A stretch of 64,000 nt of DNA from an uncultured Bacteroidales bacterium (lineage in GTDB: Bacteria > Bacteroidota > Bacteroidia > Bacteroidales > P3), in NCBI GenBank assembly GCA_900314725.1, contig OMWJ01000013.1:1-64000 (forward strand). Reading direction: 5' to 3'. Under the pieces are notes generated by a model, which saw nothing but the letters and a program-made list of their open reading frames with translations, had not been told where the DNA came from and searched no databases. Within the stretch, counting starts at the first letter, position 1. Each line of letters opens with the position of its first letter. The position numbers were made by a program, and so were the translations under genes. Below are positions 8,512-17,960 of the stretch, piece after piece.

Positions 8512-9126
8512 TTAACTATTTTTTATTTTCTCAATTTGATTTGCAAAGTAAATACTTTTTTTTGGATTAGAGGTCATAAGTTGCTGATAAATTTGCATAG
8601 CCTTTTCTTTGTTACCTTGTTTAAGATAGATTTTTGCCATTGTCTCTGTTACAACTTTAAAATCATCTTTGGCACTTTTTCTGATAGCTTTATCTATATT
8701 TTCATTTTCTTCAGAAGACTCATCCTTAGCAATCTTTGGATTTTCTATCTTCAGAAAACGGTTGATAAGCTCTTCTTTTGTGGGGTTAGAAGAAAGGTTT
8801 TCTTCTTTGTAGGAGTCTATCTCAGTAATAATATCATAGGATTTCTCACTCTTTGCCATCTGCTGTTGCTTTTCTCTTTGCAGATGTTCTCTTGCTATGG
8901 CAAGATGTTCTTTAAGATACTCCCTATCAGAAGTATAAGTTGCGGCCTTTCTTAGCCACTCTTCTTTGTTGAAAGAGTCTATAAGGTCAGCAAACTTTGC
9001 TCCCAAAACCCAAAAGAGACTACAATAAGGATATTTCATAGTAAGTCTTCCAAGCATAACTAAGTCTTGCATCGTTACCATGCTTTCCTTTGTTGCCAAT
9101 ATGTCATTAAGTTTCGCCCTATCCAT
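8512..9126 (-). CDS. Conserved TPR-like protein upstream of secG
   Basis: A 204-residue protein without a signal peptide, mostly helical and charged. The first 100 residues (MVMLGRLTMKYPYCSLFWVLGAKFADL and following helices) and a C-terminal helical hairpin (TMAKIYLKQGNKEKAMQIYQQLMTSNP) look like TPR units. A protein of this type next to secG is, as far as I recall, a recurring arrangement in Bacteroidales, but its function is unknown. A full-consensus promoter lies at 9137-9167, so it heads the secG transcript. Confidence 0.75.
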   Translation of the reverse strand: MDRAKLNDILATKESMVTMQDLVMLGRLTMKYPYCSLFWVLGAKFADLIDSFNKEEWLRKAATYTSDREYLKEHLAIAREHLQREKQQQMAKSEKSYDIITEIDSYKEENLSSNPTKEELINRFLKIENPKIAKDESSEENENIDKAIRKSAKDDFKVVTETMAKIYLKQGNKEKAMQIYQQLMTSNPKKSIYFANQIEKIKNS

Positions 9127-9136
9127 AATTAGCCTG

Positions 9137-9167
9137 CAAAATTATAAAAAAAAACTTTTATGACAAA
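9137..9167 (-). promoter_or_regulatory. Promoter of the TPR-secG operon
   Basis: On the minus strand TTTG (9167-9164), 19 nt and TAATTTTG (9144-9137) match the Bacteroidota promoter exactly, 11 bp before the ATG. The leader would be extremely short. Confidence 0.65.
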
Positions 9168-9177
9168 ATAGTTAATA

Positions 9178-9217
9178 AAAAAAGATTGTCAAACAAAAGT
9201 GCCTGACAATCTTTTTT
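9178..9217 (-). terminator. Terminator of the OmpA-like gene
   Basis: A 14-bp stem (9178-9191 with 9204-9217, core AGATTGTCA/TGACAATCT), a 12-nt loop and a U tract lie 25 bp after the stop codon. Confidence 0.85.
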
Positions 9218-9241
9218 CTTTTATCTTATCTTGTAAGAAAC

Positions 9242-10477
9242 TTACTTGATGATAGCAACACGGTTTAGATAACCTTTGCCTTCAAATGGTTGAACTTTGC
9301 AACCAACGTAATCAACTTTGATTTGGTCAGCATCAACACCTGCATTAACCAAAGCGTCTCTTACAGCCTCAGCTCTTTGTTGAGAAAGAACGTTGTTTCT
9401 TGCTTCAGAACCTGTTTCTTTATCAGCATAACCTGTTACAGTGTATTTAACGTTCTTGTTAGCGTTCATAAGCTTAGCCATGAAGTTGATGTTCTCAACG
9501 TTTCTATCAGAAACTTCTGCACTACCGATGTTGAAGAAGATACATAGAGTAACGTCTTCATTAACAGCAACGCCATTACCCTTAGCTGCAGCAGCCAAAG
9601 CATCGTTCTTAGCCTTAGTTTCAGCATCAAGAGCTTTCTTGTATTTGTCTAATTGTTTTTGATAGTTGTCGTTGTCGCCCTTAGCGTCGTTCAACTCTCT
9701 TTGTAGTTCATCGTAAGCAGACTTCTTAACCCATTGAGATTCGTCAATTGGAGTGTAAGCAGAGAATCCTCTTGTAGGTCTTGTTGCGCTTTCAGATGTT
9801 TTGTTTTTGAATTTGTAAGTAACACCAAGAGTCAAAGACATAATGTCTGAAACGTCTGTAGTAGCTGCAGCGTTAGGAGCATTAGTAAACTCATTACGTA
9901 CAATGATATTTTTCCACTCTAAATTCAAAGCCCAAGCATCACATAGACGATAAGTTGTCAAGATACCAGCAGGAACAGCCCATTCATCATTAGTTCCATC
10001 AACATCTTTCAAACTTGATTGAGCATAACCAATACCAACAAAAGCGATAGCGTTGAAGAATCTGTCAGCTCTGTAGCCGCAGAACCAGTTTGTAAGGTTA
10101 AACATAACGTCTTCGTGAATAACGAAGTAGTTGTTTTCGTTCTTTACTGAAGCACCTGTTGTTGCGTCAGTATAGTAGTCAGTTAGGTTCAAACCTGTGA
10201 AAGCAGTTCTTAATCCAACAATAGGAGTGATCCATTTTGTTAAGTAAGCATCAAAAGCAAAAGTAAAATCTTTACCAAATGCTCCTTCTGGATTAACCTT
10301 AACACCATTCTTTTCGTTAGAAAAAGGCACTACTGTCTGAACACCTGCATCAACAGACAATTCCCAGTTGTCCCAGAAATGGTTTGTTTCAATGTGAGCC
10401 CATTTTGGCTTGCTTTCTTGTGCAAATAAAGAACCTGCAAAGACCATGAGAGCAAGCGTAATCACTAATTTTTTCAT
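9242..10477 (-). CDS. OmpA-family outer membrane protein
   Basis: A 411-residue protein with a signal peptide ending AGSLFAQ. Residues 30-230 form a beta-barrel with alternating aromatic strands (WELSVDAGVQTVVPF, LTLGVTYKFKNK). A short coiled segment follows (about 250-295, ELNDAKGDNDNYQKQLDKY), then an OmpA C-terminal peptidoglycan-binding domain (VTLCIFFNIGSAEVSDRNVENINFMAKLM, YTVTGYADKETGSEARNNVLSQQRAEAVRDAL). It should anchor the outer membrane to the peptidoglycan. Its codons look more G+C-rich than those of its neighbours, as expected for an abundant protein. It is monocistronic. Confidence 0.9.
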   Translation of the reverse strand: MKKLVITLALMVFAGSLFAQESKPKWAHIETNHFWDNWELSVDAGVQTVVPFSNEKNGVKVNPEGAFGKDFTFAFDAYLTKWITPIVGLRTAFTGLNLTDYYTDATTGASVKNENNYFVIHEDVMFNLTNWFCGYRADRFFNAIAFVGIGYAQSSLKDVDGTNDEWAVPAGILTTYRLCDAWALNLEWKNIIVRNEFTNAPNAAATTDVSDIMSLTLGVTYKFKNKTSESATRPTRGFSAYTPIDESQWVKKSAYDELQRELNDAKGDNDNYQKQLDKYKKALDAETKAKNDALAAAAKGNGVAVNEDVTLCIFFNIGSAEVSDRNVENINFMAKLMNANKNVKYTVTGYADKETGSEARNNVLSQQRAEAVRDALVNAGVDADQIKVDYVGCKVQPFEGKGYLNRVAIIK

Positions 10478-10529
10478 CGTTTTTTACTTTTAATTATTAA
10501 ATGTTAATTGTTTTTTCACAAATCAAATG

Positions 10530-10537
10530 CAAAATTA
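10530..10537 (-). promoter_or_regulatory. -7 element of the OmpA-like gene
   Basis: The minus strand reads TAATTTTG, 52 bp before the ATG. No clear TTTG lies 19-21 nt upstream. Confidence 0.5.
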
Positions 10538-10638
10538 CAACAAAAATTATAACTGCACGTCTTTTTTAAAACATTTTTACGCAAAAATTAAAAAATAGAT
10601 ACATTTTACAGTATCTTTTTTAAAAGGGAAAACTGTTT

Positions 10639-10958
10639 TCAACCAAGTTTTGTCAAATTTATTCCGTCATTATAGACATTTTCATAGAAAGGAGCGTATT
10701 TATATTTCTGCCATTCATCAGTAGTATAAAGAATTGGATTGATAATAGTATCTGTATCTGAACCCAACATAACAAAAGGAAAACTTACAGTATCATAATC
10801 ATTCTGGTCTAACTTCTTTTTATTGAGCAGTATCAGCAAATCCCAGTCGGAGTCTTCCCTATAGTCTCCTCTTGCACGAGAACCATAAAGGATAACCTGT
10901 GCGTCTTTGGCAGTTTTTCCCTGATAATTTTCTTAATCTGTGATAATATATCCTGCAT
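10639..10958 (-). pseudogene. Frameshifted MNT-type nucleotidyltransferase
   Basis: The 3' part encodes the second half of a small nucleotidyltransferase. Reading 5' in the same frame gives ILYGSRARGDYREDSDWDLL, which carries the GSxARG-x-SDxDL signature of the MNT/pol-beta family. The ATG at 10958 opens in another frame (MQDILSQIKKIIREK). The two frames join at the A5 run in GGGAAAAACTG (around 10918-10925), where one missing A would explain the shift. The restored protein of about 106 residues has the normal length for stand-alone MNT proteins, which often pair with a HEPN partner; none is seen here. It is either a recent pseudogene or a homopolymer read error. Confidence 0.7.
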
Positions 10959-10984
10959 CGCCTGACAATTATTTTTGCAAAGAT

Positions 10985-11110
10985 ACAAAATTTTCTTTAT
11001 TAGCAAAGACTTGAATAAAAAAGAGTTGATTTTAAGAAAAAAATATCAAGTGTTTATACCATAAACATCAAGAGTTAAGAAATTAAAACCAAGTCTTTTT
11101 TCATCAAAAG
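10985..11110. repeat. Copy of the AAGACTTGGT-type intergenic repeat family
   Basis: A/T-rich sequence with several degenerate copies of an AAGAGTTGATTTT / AACCAAGTCTTTTTT motif and a short ATCAAGTGTTTATACC inverted pair. It resembles the intergenic arrays at 341-445, 40867-40971 and 52110-52206. It fills the gap between the nucleotidyltransferase remnant and the giant adhesin gene. Confidence 0.5.
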
Positions 11111-11158
11111 AAAAACCTCAAAAAAGAAAATGAAAACAGACACAAAACACAATCAAAA

Positions 11159-11187
11159 AAGGAGCATACCTTTTGAGTATGCTCCTT
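11159..11187 (-). terminator. Terminator of the giant adhesin gene
   Basis: An 11-bp perfect stem AAGGAGCATAC (11159-11169 with 11177-11187), a 7-nt loop and a U tract on the minus strand lie 23 bp after the stop codon. Confidence 0.85.
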
Positions 11188-11209
11188 GAGATTAGTTATC
11201 TAATTAGAA

Positions 11210-12442
11210 CTATCTTCTTATCAACTTCTCTGTACGAGTTGAGTTGCTTGTGATAATTCTGATGTAATATACACCTTCAGCCAATGAAGCAGAGTTGATT
11301 GTCATTTCTGTCTGACCAAGAGCAAGTCTTTCAGAAGAAATCATTCTACCTGTTTGATCTGTTACAACAACTGTAGCATCCTCTGTCAATCCTTCAACTC
11401 TCAATGTAGCATTGTCAATTGTAGGGTTAGGATAAACAGATACTAAGACGTTGCTTTCAACAGCATTCAAACCACTGTTGTGTTGAATTGTTAGGTTATA
11501 AACTTGTTCACAACCGTTTTCATCTTGAACAGTTACAACATATGTACCATAATCAGTGTATTCATTACCCATGAATTCGTAAGGAAGATCTGCATTATTA
11601 AGTACTACAAGTTCATCAATATCAGCATTTGCATCTCTAACAACAAGGTTGATAGTAACCTCTGTGTTGCATGCTCCGTCTTCACCTTCAACAACTGTTG
11701 TGTATGTACCTGTTTGGCTATAAGTTTGTCCATTGTAAGTAAATGTCTCACCATAGCAAATGGTTTCATCTATTGTCTCTGTTTGAAGAGGAAGAACTGT
11801 TAGGTTCAATGTCCAAATGCTTGTGCAACCATTTTCAACAACTTCTCTTGTGTATGTACCACTCTCATTAGCCATGAATCCATTCTGATTGTAGATCTCA
11901 CCTTGACAGATTGTAGCATTGAATGTCTGGTTGTTCAATGGAGTAACGCTTAGGTTAAGAGTTACTGTTGAATCACAACCGTTGATTGTCTGCAATGAAG
12001 CTGTGTTGAATGTGTATGATTCACCTTCGCAGATTGTAGCACTGATTGTTTGAGCATAAACAGGAAGAACTGTTAGATTCAATGTCCAAATGCTTGTGCA
12101 ACCATTCTCAACGACCTCTCTTGTGTAAGTACCACTTTGGTTAGCCATGAAGCCGTTTTCGTTGTAGATCTCACCTTGACAGATTGTAGCGTTGAATGTC
12201 TGGTTGTTAGTAGGTGTAACTGTTAGGTTCAATGTCCAAGTGCTTGTGCAACCGTTAGCAACAACTTCTCTTGTGTATGTTCCTGTTTGGTTAGCCATGA
12301 AGCCATTTTGGTTGTAGATTTCACCTTCACAGATTGTAGCATTGAATGTCTGGTTGTTCAATGGAGTAACGCTTAGGTTAAGAGTTACTGTTGAATCACA
12401 ACCGTTGATTGTCTGCAATGAAGCTGTTGATTGTTTGAGCAT
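11210..12442 (-). CDS. Giant adhesin, fragment 4: last repeats and T9SS sorting tail
   Basis: 410 residues. About six two-cysteine repeats of 40-52 residues (pattern TICxGExYxxNG...TYT...NGCxS...LNLTV) are followed by a Por_Secre_tail. The tail has the VSVYPNPTIDNATLRVEG start, a VVVTDQTGRMI beta hairpin and an ending in SLAEGVYYIRI then KLIRR, typical of T9SS type A cargo. The first ATG-led residues are an artefact of the frame break near 12428. One unit (around 12020) lacks the central ten residues. Confidence 0.8.
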   Translation of the reverse strand: MLKQSTASLQTINGCDSTVTLNLSVTPLNNQTFNATICEGEIYNQNGFMANQTGTYTREVVANGCTSTWTLNLTVTPTNNQTFNATICQGEIYNENGFMANQSGTYTREVVENGCTSIWTLNLTVLPVYAQTISATICEGESYTFNTASLQTINGCDSTVTLNLSVTPLNNQTFNATICQGEIYNQNGFMANESGTYTREVVENGCTSIWTLNLTVLPLQTETIDETICYGETFTYNGQTYSQTGTYTTVVEGEDGACNTEVTINLVVRDANADIDELVVLNNADLPYEFMGNEYTDYGTYVVTVQDENGCEQVYNLTIQHNSGLNAVESNVLVSVYPNPTIDNATLRVEGLTEDATVVVTDQTGRMISSERLALGQTEMTINSASLAEGVYYIRIITSNSTRTEKLIRR

Positions 12443-15400
12443 AAACAGGAAGAACTGTTAGGTTCAATGTCCAAATGCTTGTGCAACCATTCTCAACAAC
12501 CTGTCTTGTGTAAGTACCACTTTGATTTGCGATGAAGCCGTTTTCAGTGTAGATCTCACCTTGGCAGATTGTAGCGCTGATTGTCTGGTTGTTAGCAGGT
12601 GTAACTGTTAGGTTCAATGTCCAAATGCTTGTGCAACCGTTAGCAACAACTTCTCTTGTGTATGTTCCTGCTTGAGATACAACAAAGCCATTTTGGTTAT
12701 AAACTTCACCTTCACAGATTGTAGCATTGAATGTCTGGTTGTTCAATGGATTAACTGTTAGGTTCAATGTAACTATACTGTCGCAACCGCTTACTGCCTG
12801 CAACTCTGCTGTGTATTGACCAGCCTCACTCAATGTTTGATTATTGAATTCGTAAGTCTCACCTTCGCAGATTGTAGCGTTGATTGTGCTTGTCTTAACA
12901 GCATTAACAATCAAGTTCAATGTAACTGTAGAGTCGCAACCCTCATAAGAAGGAAGTGTTGCAGAGTAAAGACCAGCTTGTGCTAATACCTCGCCGTTAA
13001 ACTCGTATGTCTCACCTTCGCAGATTGTTACGTTAGTTGTTGTTGTCTTGTTAGGACTAACTGTCAAGTTCAATGTAACTACACTGTCGCAACCTGTAAC
13101 TACTGATTGGAATGTTTGAGTGTAAGAACCTGTTGAACTTAGAACTAAGTTACCAAATTGAACTGCACTACCTTGGCATATTGTCTGGTCAATAGTTTCG
13201 TGAGCTATTGGATTAACAGTCAATGCCAATGTAGAAGTATAGTCGCAACCGTTTTCATTCTGAAGTGTTACAGGGTATGTACCAGCCTCAGTGTAAGTTG
13301 TTCCGTTCCATGTGTAAGAAGTACCTTCGCAGATTGTTGCCTCTGTCAATTGGTCTTCAATAGGAAGAGAAGTAACTGTCAAAACAGTTGTTTCTGTACA
13401 TTGTGTCTCAGGATTAACTGAAGTAAGGATATATGTTCCTGCTTGGTCATATTCAACACCCTTATACATTACTGAACTACCCTCGCAGAATGAGATAGTT
13501 TCCTCATTTTGTATGTTAGGAGTTACGTTCAATGTCAATGTAGCAGTGTAATCACAACCGTTAGCATTTTGAAGAGTAAGCTCGTATGTACCAGCTTCAG
13601 TGTATTCTACATTGTTCCAAGTGTAAGAAGCACCTTCGCAGATTGTTGCCTCTTCAACTGTGTTCTCAACAGGATAAACTGTCAAGTGCAGAGTAACCAC
13701 TGAATCACATCCGCTAACAGATTGGAATGTTTGAACATAGTCAGTGTTTTCTGTGCAAGCAATACCGTTCCAATCGTATGATTGTCCTTGGCATATAGCT
13801 GCGTCGAATTCTGATGTAAGAACATCATTTACATGTAATGTCAAAGTAACAACAGAATCACAACCGCCTACACCTGTTAGGTTAGCTGTATAAACACCTT
13901 CCTCATTCAAGTCTTGTCCGTCAAATTCGTATGTTGCATTTGAGCAGATTGTTGCCTCTATTGCTGTCTCTAATCTGTCAGTCATCTGAAGATGTAGAGT
14001 AACAAGAGAATCACAACCATTAACTGTTTGAAGTGTTCTGTAATATGTACCTACTAAGTCAGCTGAGAATCCGTTTTCAGTGTATGTAGCACCTTCGCAG
14101 ATTGTAGCCTCTATAACTGTATCATAAACAGGATTAACTGTTAGGTTCAATGTCCAAGTGCTTGTGCAGTTGTTTTCAACAACCTCTCTTGTGTATGTAC
14201 CTGTCTCAGAAGCGTTGAATCCGTTTTCAGTATATGTCTGACCTTCACAGATTGCAACATCAAATACTTGGTTGTTCAATGGAGTAACGCTTAGGTTAAG
14301 AGTTACTGTTGAATCACAACCGTTGATTGTTTGAAGTGTTCTTGTGTAAGAGCCAGCCTCTGTCAATGTCTCACCTGCAAATGCATATTCTTCACCTTCG
14401 CAGATTGTTACATCTTCAACAATACCTTCATATACAGGATTAACTATTACTTGAAGATATACTACAGAATCGCAGCCATTAACTGTCTCGAAGTGTTTTT
14501 CATAATTACCAGCTACGCTTATTCTTTGTCCATAGAAGTCGTATGCTGTTCCTGGACAAATATTAACGACACGGTTTTCTGAATAAACAGGATTAACAGT
14601 AAGAGTCAATGTTACTGTAGAATCACAACCATTAATTGTTTGAAGTGTTCTTTCATATACACCTGTTTCATCAAATGTTTCACCTGCAAATTCATATTCT
14701 CCACCTTCGCAGATTTCTACAACAACAGGCTCATCGTTATATACAGGATTAACATTAAGAGTCAATGTTACTGTAGAATCACAACCATTAATTGTTTGAA
14801 GTGTTCTTTCATATGTTCCTGCTTGAGTGAATGTCTCGCCTGCAAATGCATACTCTTGACCATTGCAAATTGTTGCCTCTACAGGTTCATCATTATATAC
14901 AGGATTAACATTAAGTACAAGAGTTACCACACTATCACAAGAATTAACAGTTGAAAGTGTTCTTGTATATGTTCCTGCTTGAGTGAATGTCTCGCCTGCA
15001 AACTCATACTCTTCGCCGTTGCAAATTGTTGCCTCTACAGGTTCATCATTATATACAGGATTAACAATCAATGTAAGATATGCTATACTGTCACAACCAT
15101 TTGTTCCCATACCTGCCAAAACAGAAGTATAGTCTCCTGATTCAGAAAGTATCTCACCATTGAAATCAAATGTCTGACCTTGACAAATCTCTTGAGTATT
15201 ATTACTATAAGGAATAGGAAGAACGTGTAGTGTAAGATTTACTATTGAATCACATCCAAGATATGTATCTAAAGTATCTACTACAACAGTATCTTTTTCT
15301 ACTTCTTCAGTGTAAGCTGTTAGGTTGAAGTTGTTTTCTGTGTAATAAGTACCTGAGCAGATAGTTGCCTCAAGGTTAGTTGTCTTAACAGGATTAACTA

Positions 15401-17960
15401 TCAATGTAAGACTGATAACAGAATCACAACCCTTTGTTGTTTGTAGAGTATGGTTGTATGTTCCTGCATATCTCAATGCTGTACCAAAGAAATCGTAAGA
15501 CTCATTTGAACATATTGTCTCTGTCAAAGGAGTTGTCTTAACAGGATTAACAACAACTGTCAATGCAACAACAGAATCACAACCATTAATTGTTTGAAGT
15601 GTTCTTTCGTATGTTCCTGCTTGAGTGAATGATTCACCGTGGAAGTCGTATGATTGACCATCACAGATCTCAACAGTCAAAGGTGTTGTTTCATAATAAG
15701 GATAATACATCAATGTAAGATTAACCACAGAGTCGCAACCCTTAACAGTTTGGAATGTGTGAGTGTATTCACCTTCTTCTGTCAATGTTTCTCCACCAAA
15801 CTCAAATGATGTTCCTTTGCAGATATATTCTGTTACATCCTTAGTGTAAATTGGATTAACTGTAAGGTTAAGAACTAAGTTAGAATCACAACCATCAACT
15901 GTAGTACGATACTGAATATATTGTCCTGAACGTTTTGCATTGAAGTCATAGTCTGTGTATGTTTCACCCTTACAGATCTCTGCTGTTATCACCTCTTCAT
16001 ATTGAGGGCTTACATGCAAGGTCAATGTAACTGTAGAATCACATCCAAGATATGTTTGAAGGTTTTGAGTGTAAGTCAAATCTTTATACTTCTGTCCTGG
16101 CTCAAGCTCACTACCATCAACGACAGGTGTTACATTGAAGTTATTCTCTGAATATGTAGCACCAGAACAGATAGTTGCTTCAAGATTTGTTGTCTTAACA
16201 GGATTAACTGTTAGGTTCAATGTAACTATACTATCGCAACCGTTTTCTGTTTGTAGGTTCTGAGTATATGTTCCTGTTGCATTTTCGTTGAAGTTGTTTT
16301 CTGTGTAAGATTCACCTTCGCAAATCACAACATCAAAAACAGGATTATATATAGGATTAACAGTAAGAGTCAATGTTACTGTAGAATCACAACCAAGAGA
16401 GGTTTCAAGGTTTTGAGTGTAAGTGAATACGCCTGCCTCTTCGCCAGCAACGTCAAAGTTGTTCTCTGTGTAAGTCTGTCCTTGGCATATTGTTGCCGTA
16501 AGTTCAGTAGCCTTAACAGGATTAACAGTAAGTGTCAATGTTACTGTAGAATCACAACCAAGATATGTTTCAAGGTTTTGAGTATAAGTAAATTCACCTA
16601 CTTCTGTACCTGCAACGTCAAAGTTATTTTCTGAATAAGACTGACCCTCGCATATTGTTGCCTCAAGTTCTGTTGTCTTAACAGGATTAACTGTAAGATG
16701 TAATGTTACTATACTGTCACAACCGTCATCAGTCTGTACTTTCTGATAGTATGTACCTGTTGCAGATGCTCTGAATCCTCCCTCGTCATAAACTTGTCCT
16801 TGACAGATAGCAGTGTCTATAACTATATTATATGTAGGATAAACAATCAAATTAACTGCTACAACAGAATCACAACCTAACACCGATTGATAAGTATGAT
16901 AATAAGTGCCAGCCTCTGTCAATGGTTCTACGAAGTTTTCATCTGTGTATTCTTCACCTGCACAAATCTCTGCTTCGTATGGCTCAATGTTATAAACAGG
17001 ATTAACGTTTAATGTTAATACTATTATTGAGTCAATACCATATCTTTCAGAAACAAGAGTATCTCTATATACTCCTGCCAAAGTCAATGGCTCAACAAAG
17101 TCTTGGTCTGTGTATGATTCATTAGCACAGATAGTAGCCTCTTTGTAAGTCTCCAAAGCATTCATCACTGTAAGGTTCAATGTAACTGTGGAGTCACAAC
17201 CTGTAAGCAATGAAGGAGTAGTCAAAGTATAGGTACCTGTCTCGTTTTCGTTGAAACCATTCTCAGTGTAAGAAGTACCATATGTAATAATAGCATCAAT
17301 AGTAGTTGTCTTCAAAGGATTAACAGTAAGGTTGTATGTTACTGTTGTATCACAATCGCCATTCTCTCCCTCATGAACTCTTACGTATGTTCCTGTAAGT
17401 GTCCATTCCTCATCTTTGAACTGATAAGACTGACCTTCACATATTTCTATGTTCTCTTCCCCAAGATTACGTATAACGGTAAGGTCTAAGGTTACAACAC
17501 TGTCGCAACCGTTGATTGTTGGAAGTGTTCTCTCATATACACCTGTAGCGTCAAATGTCTCACCTGCAAATTCAACCTGCTCACCATAGCATATTGTACG
17601 TACAACAGGTTCATCATTATAAACAGGATTAACTGTTAGATTCAATGTAACTATGCTGTCGCAACCATTTACTGTCTGCAGGTTTTGAACGTAAGTATAT
17701 CCTCCTACTTCTGGATTTTCTATATTGAAGTTGTTTTCTGTGTAAGATTCACCTTCGCAAATCACAACATCAAATACAGGAGCATATGTAGGATTAACTG
17801 TCAAAGTTAATGTTATTGTTGAATCACATCCATATTGATTTTGAAGATGGACTTCATTTATTCCCTCATTCTCTGCTGTCAAAGTGAAGTCTGCATCAGT
17901 ATATGTTTCATTATCACATATCGTTGCTTCTCTTTCACTTGCTGTTGGCAGACAAAGAGT
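11465..17960 (-). repeat. About 42 tandem 150-bp coding repeats
   Basis: In-frame tandem array within the giant adhesin; unit length is mostly 147-156 bp and units have diverged except at the 3' end. There a 423-bp block (three units, 141 codons) is duplicated almost exactly (compare 11941 onward with 12364 onward). That indicates recent expansion at the C-terminal end of the array. Confidence 0.8.

Noticed and set aside
11465-17960. A CRISPR-like periodic array
   Set aside because: The period is about 150 bp, it is in frame throughout, and the units encode a conserved protein pattern with two Cys; there are no short identical repeats with unique spacers.
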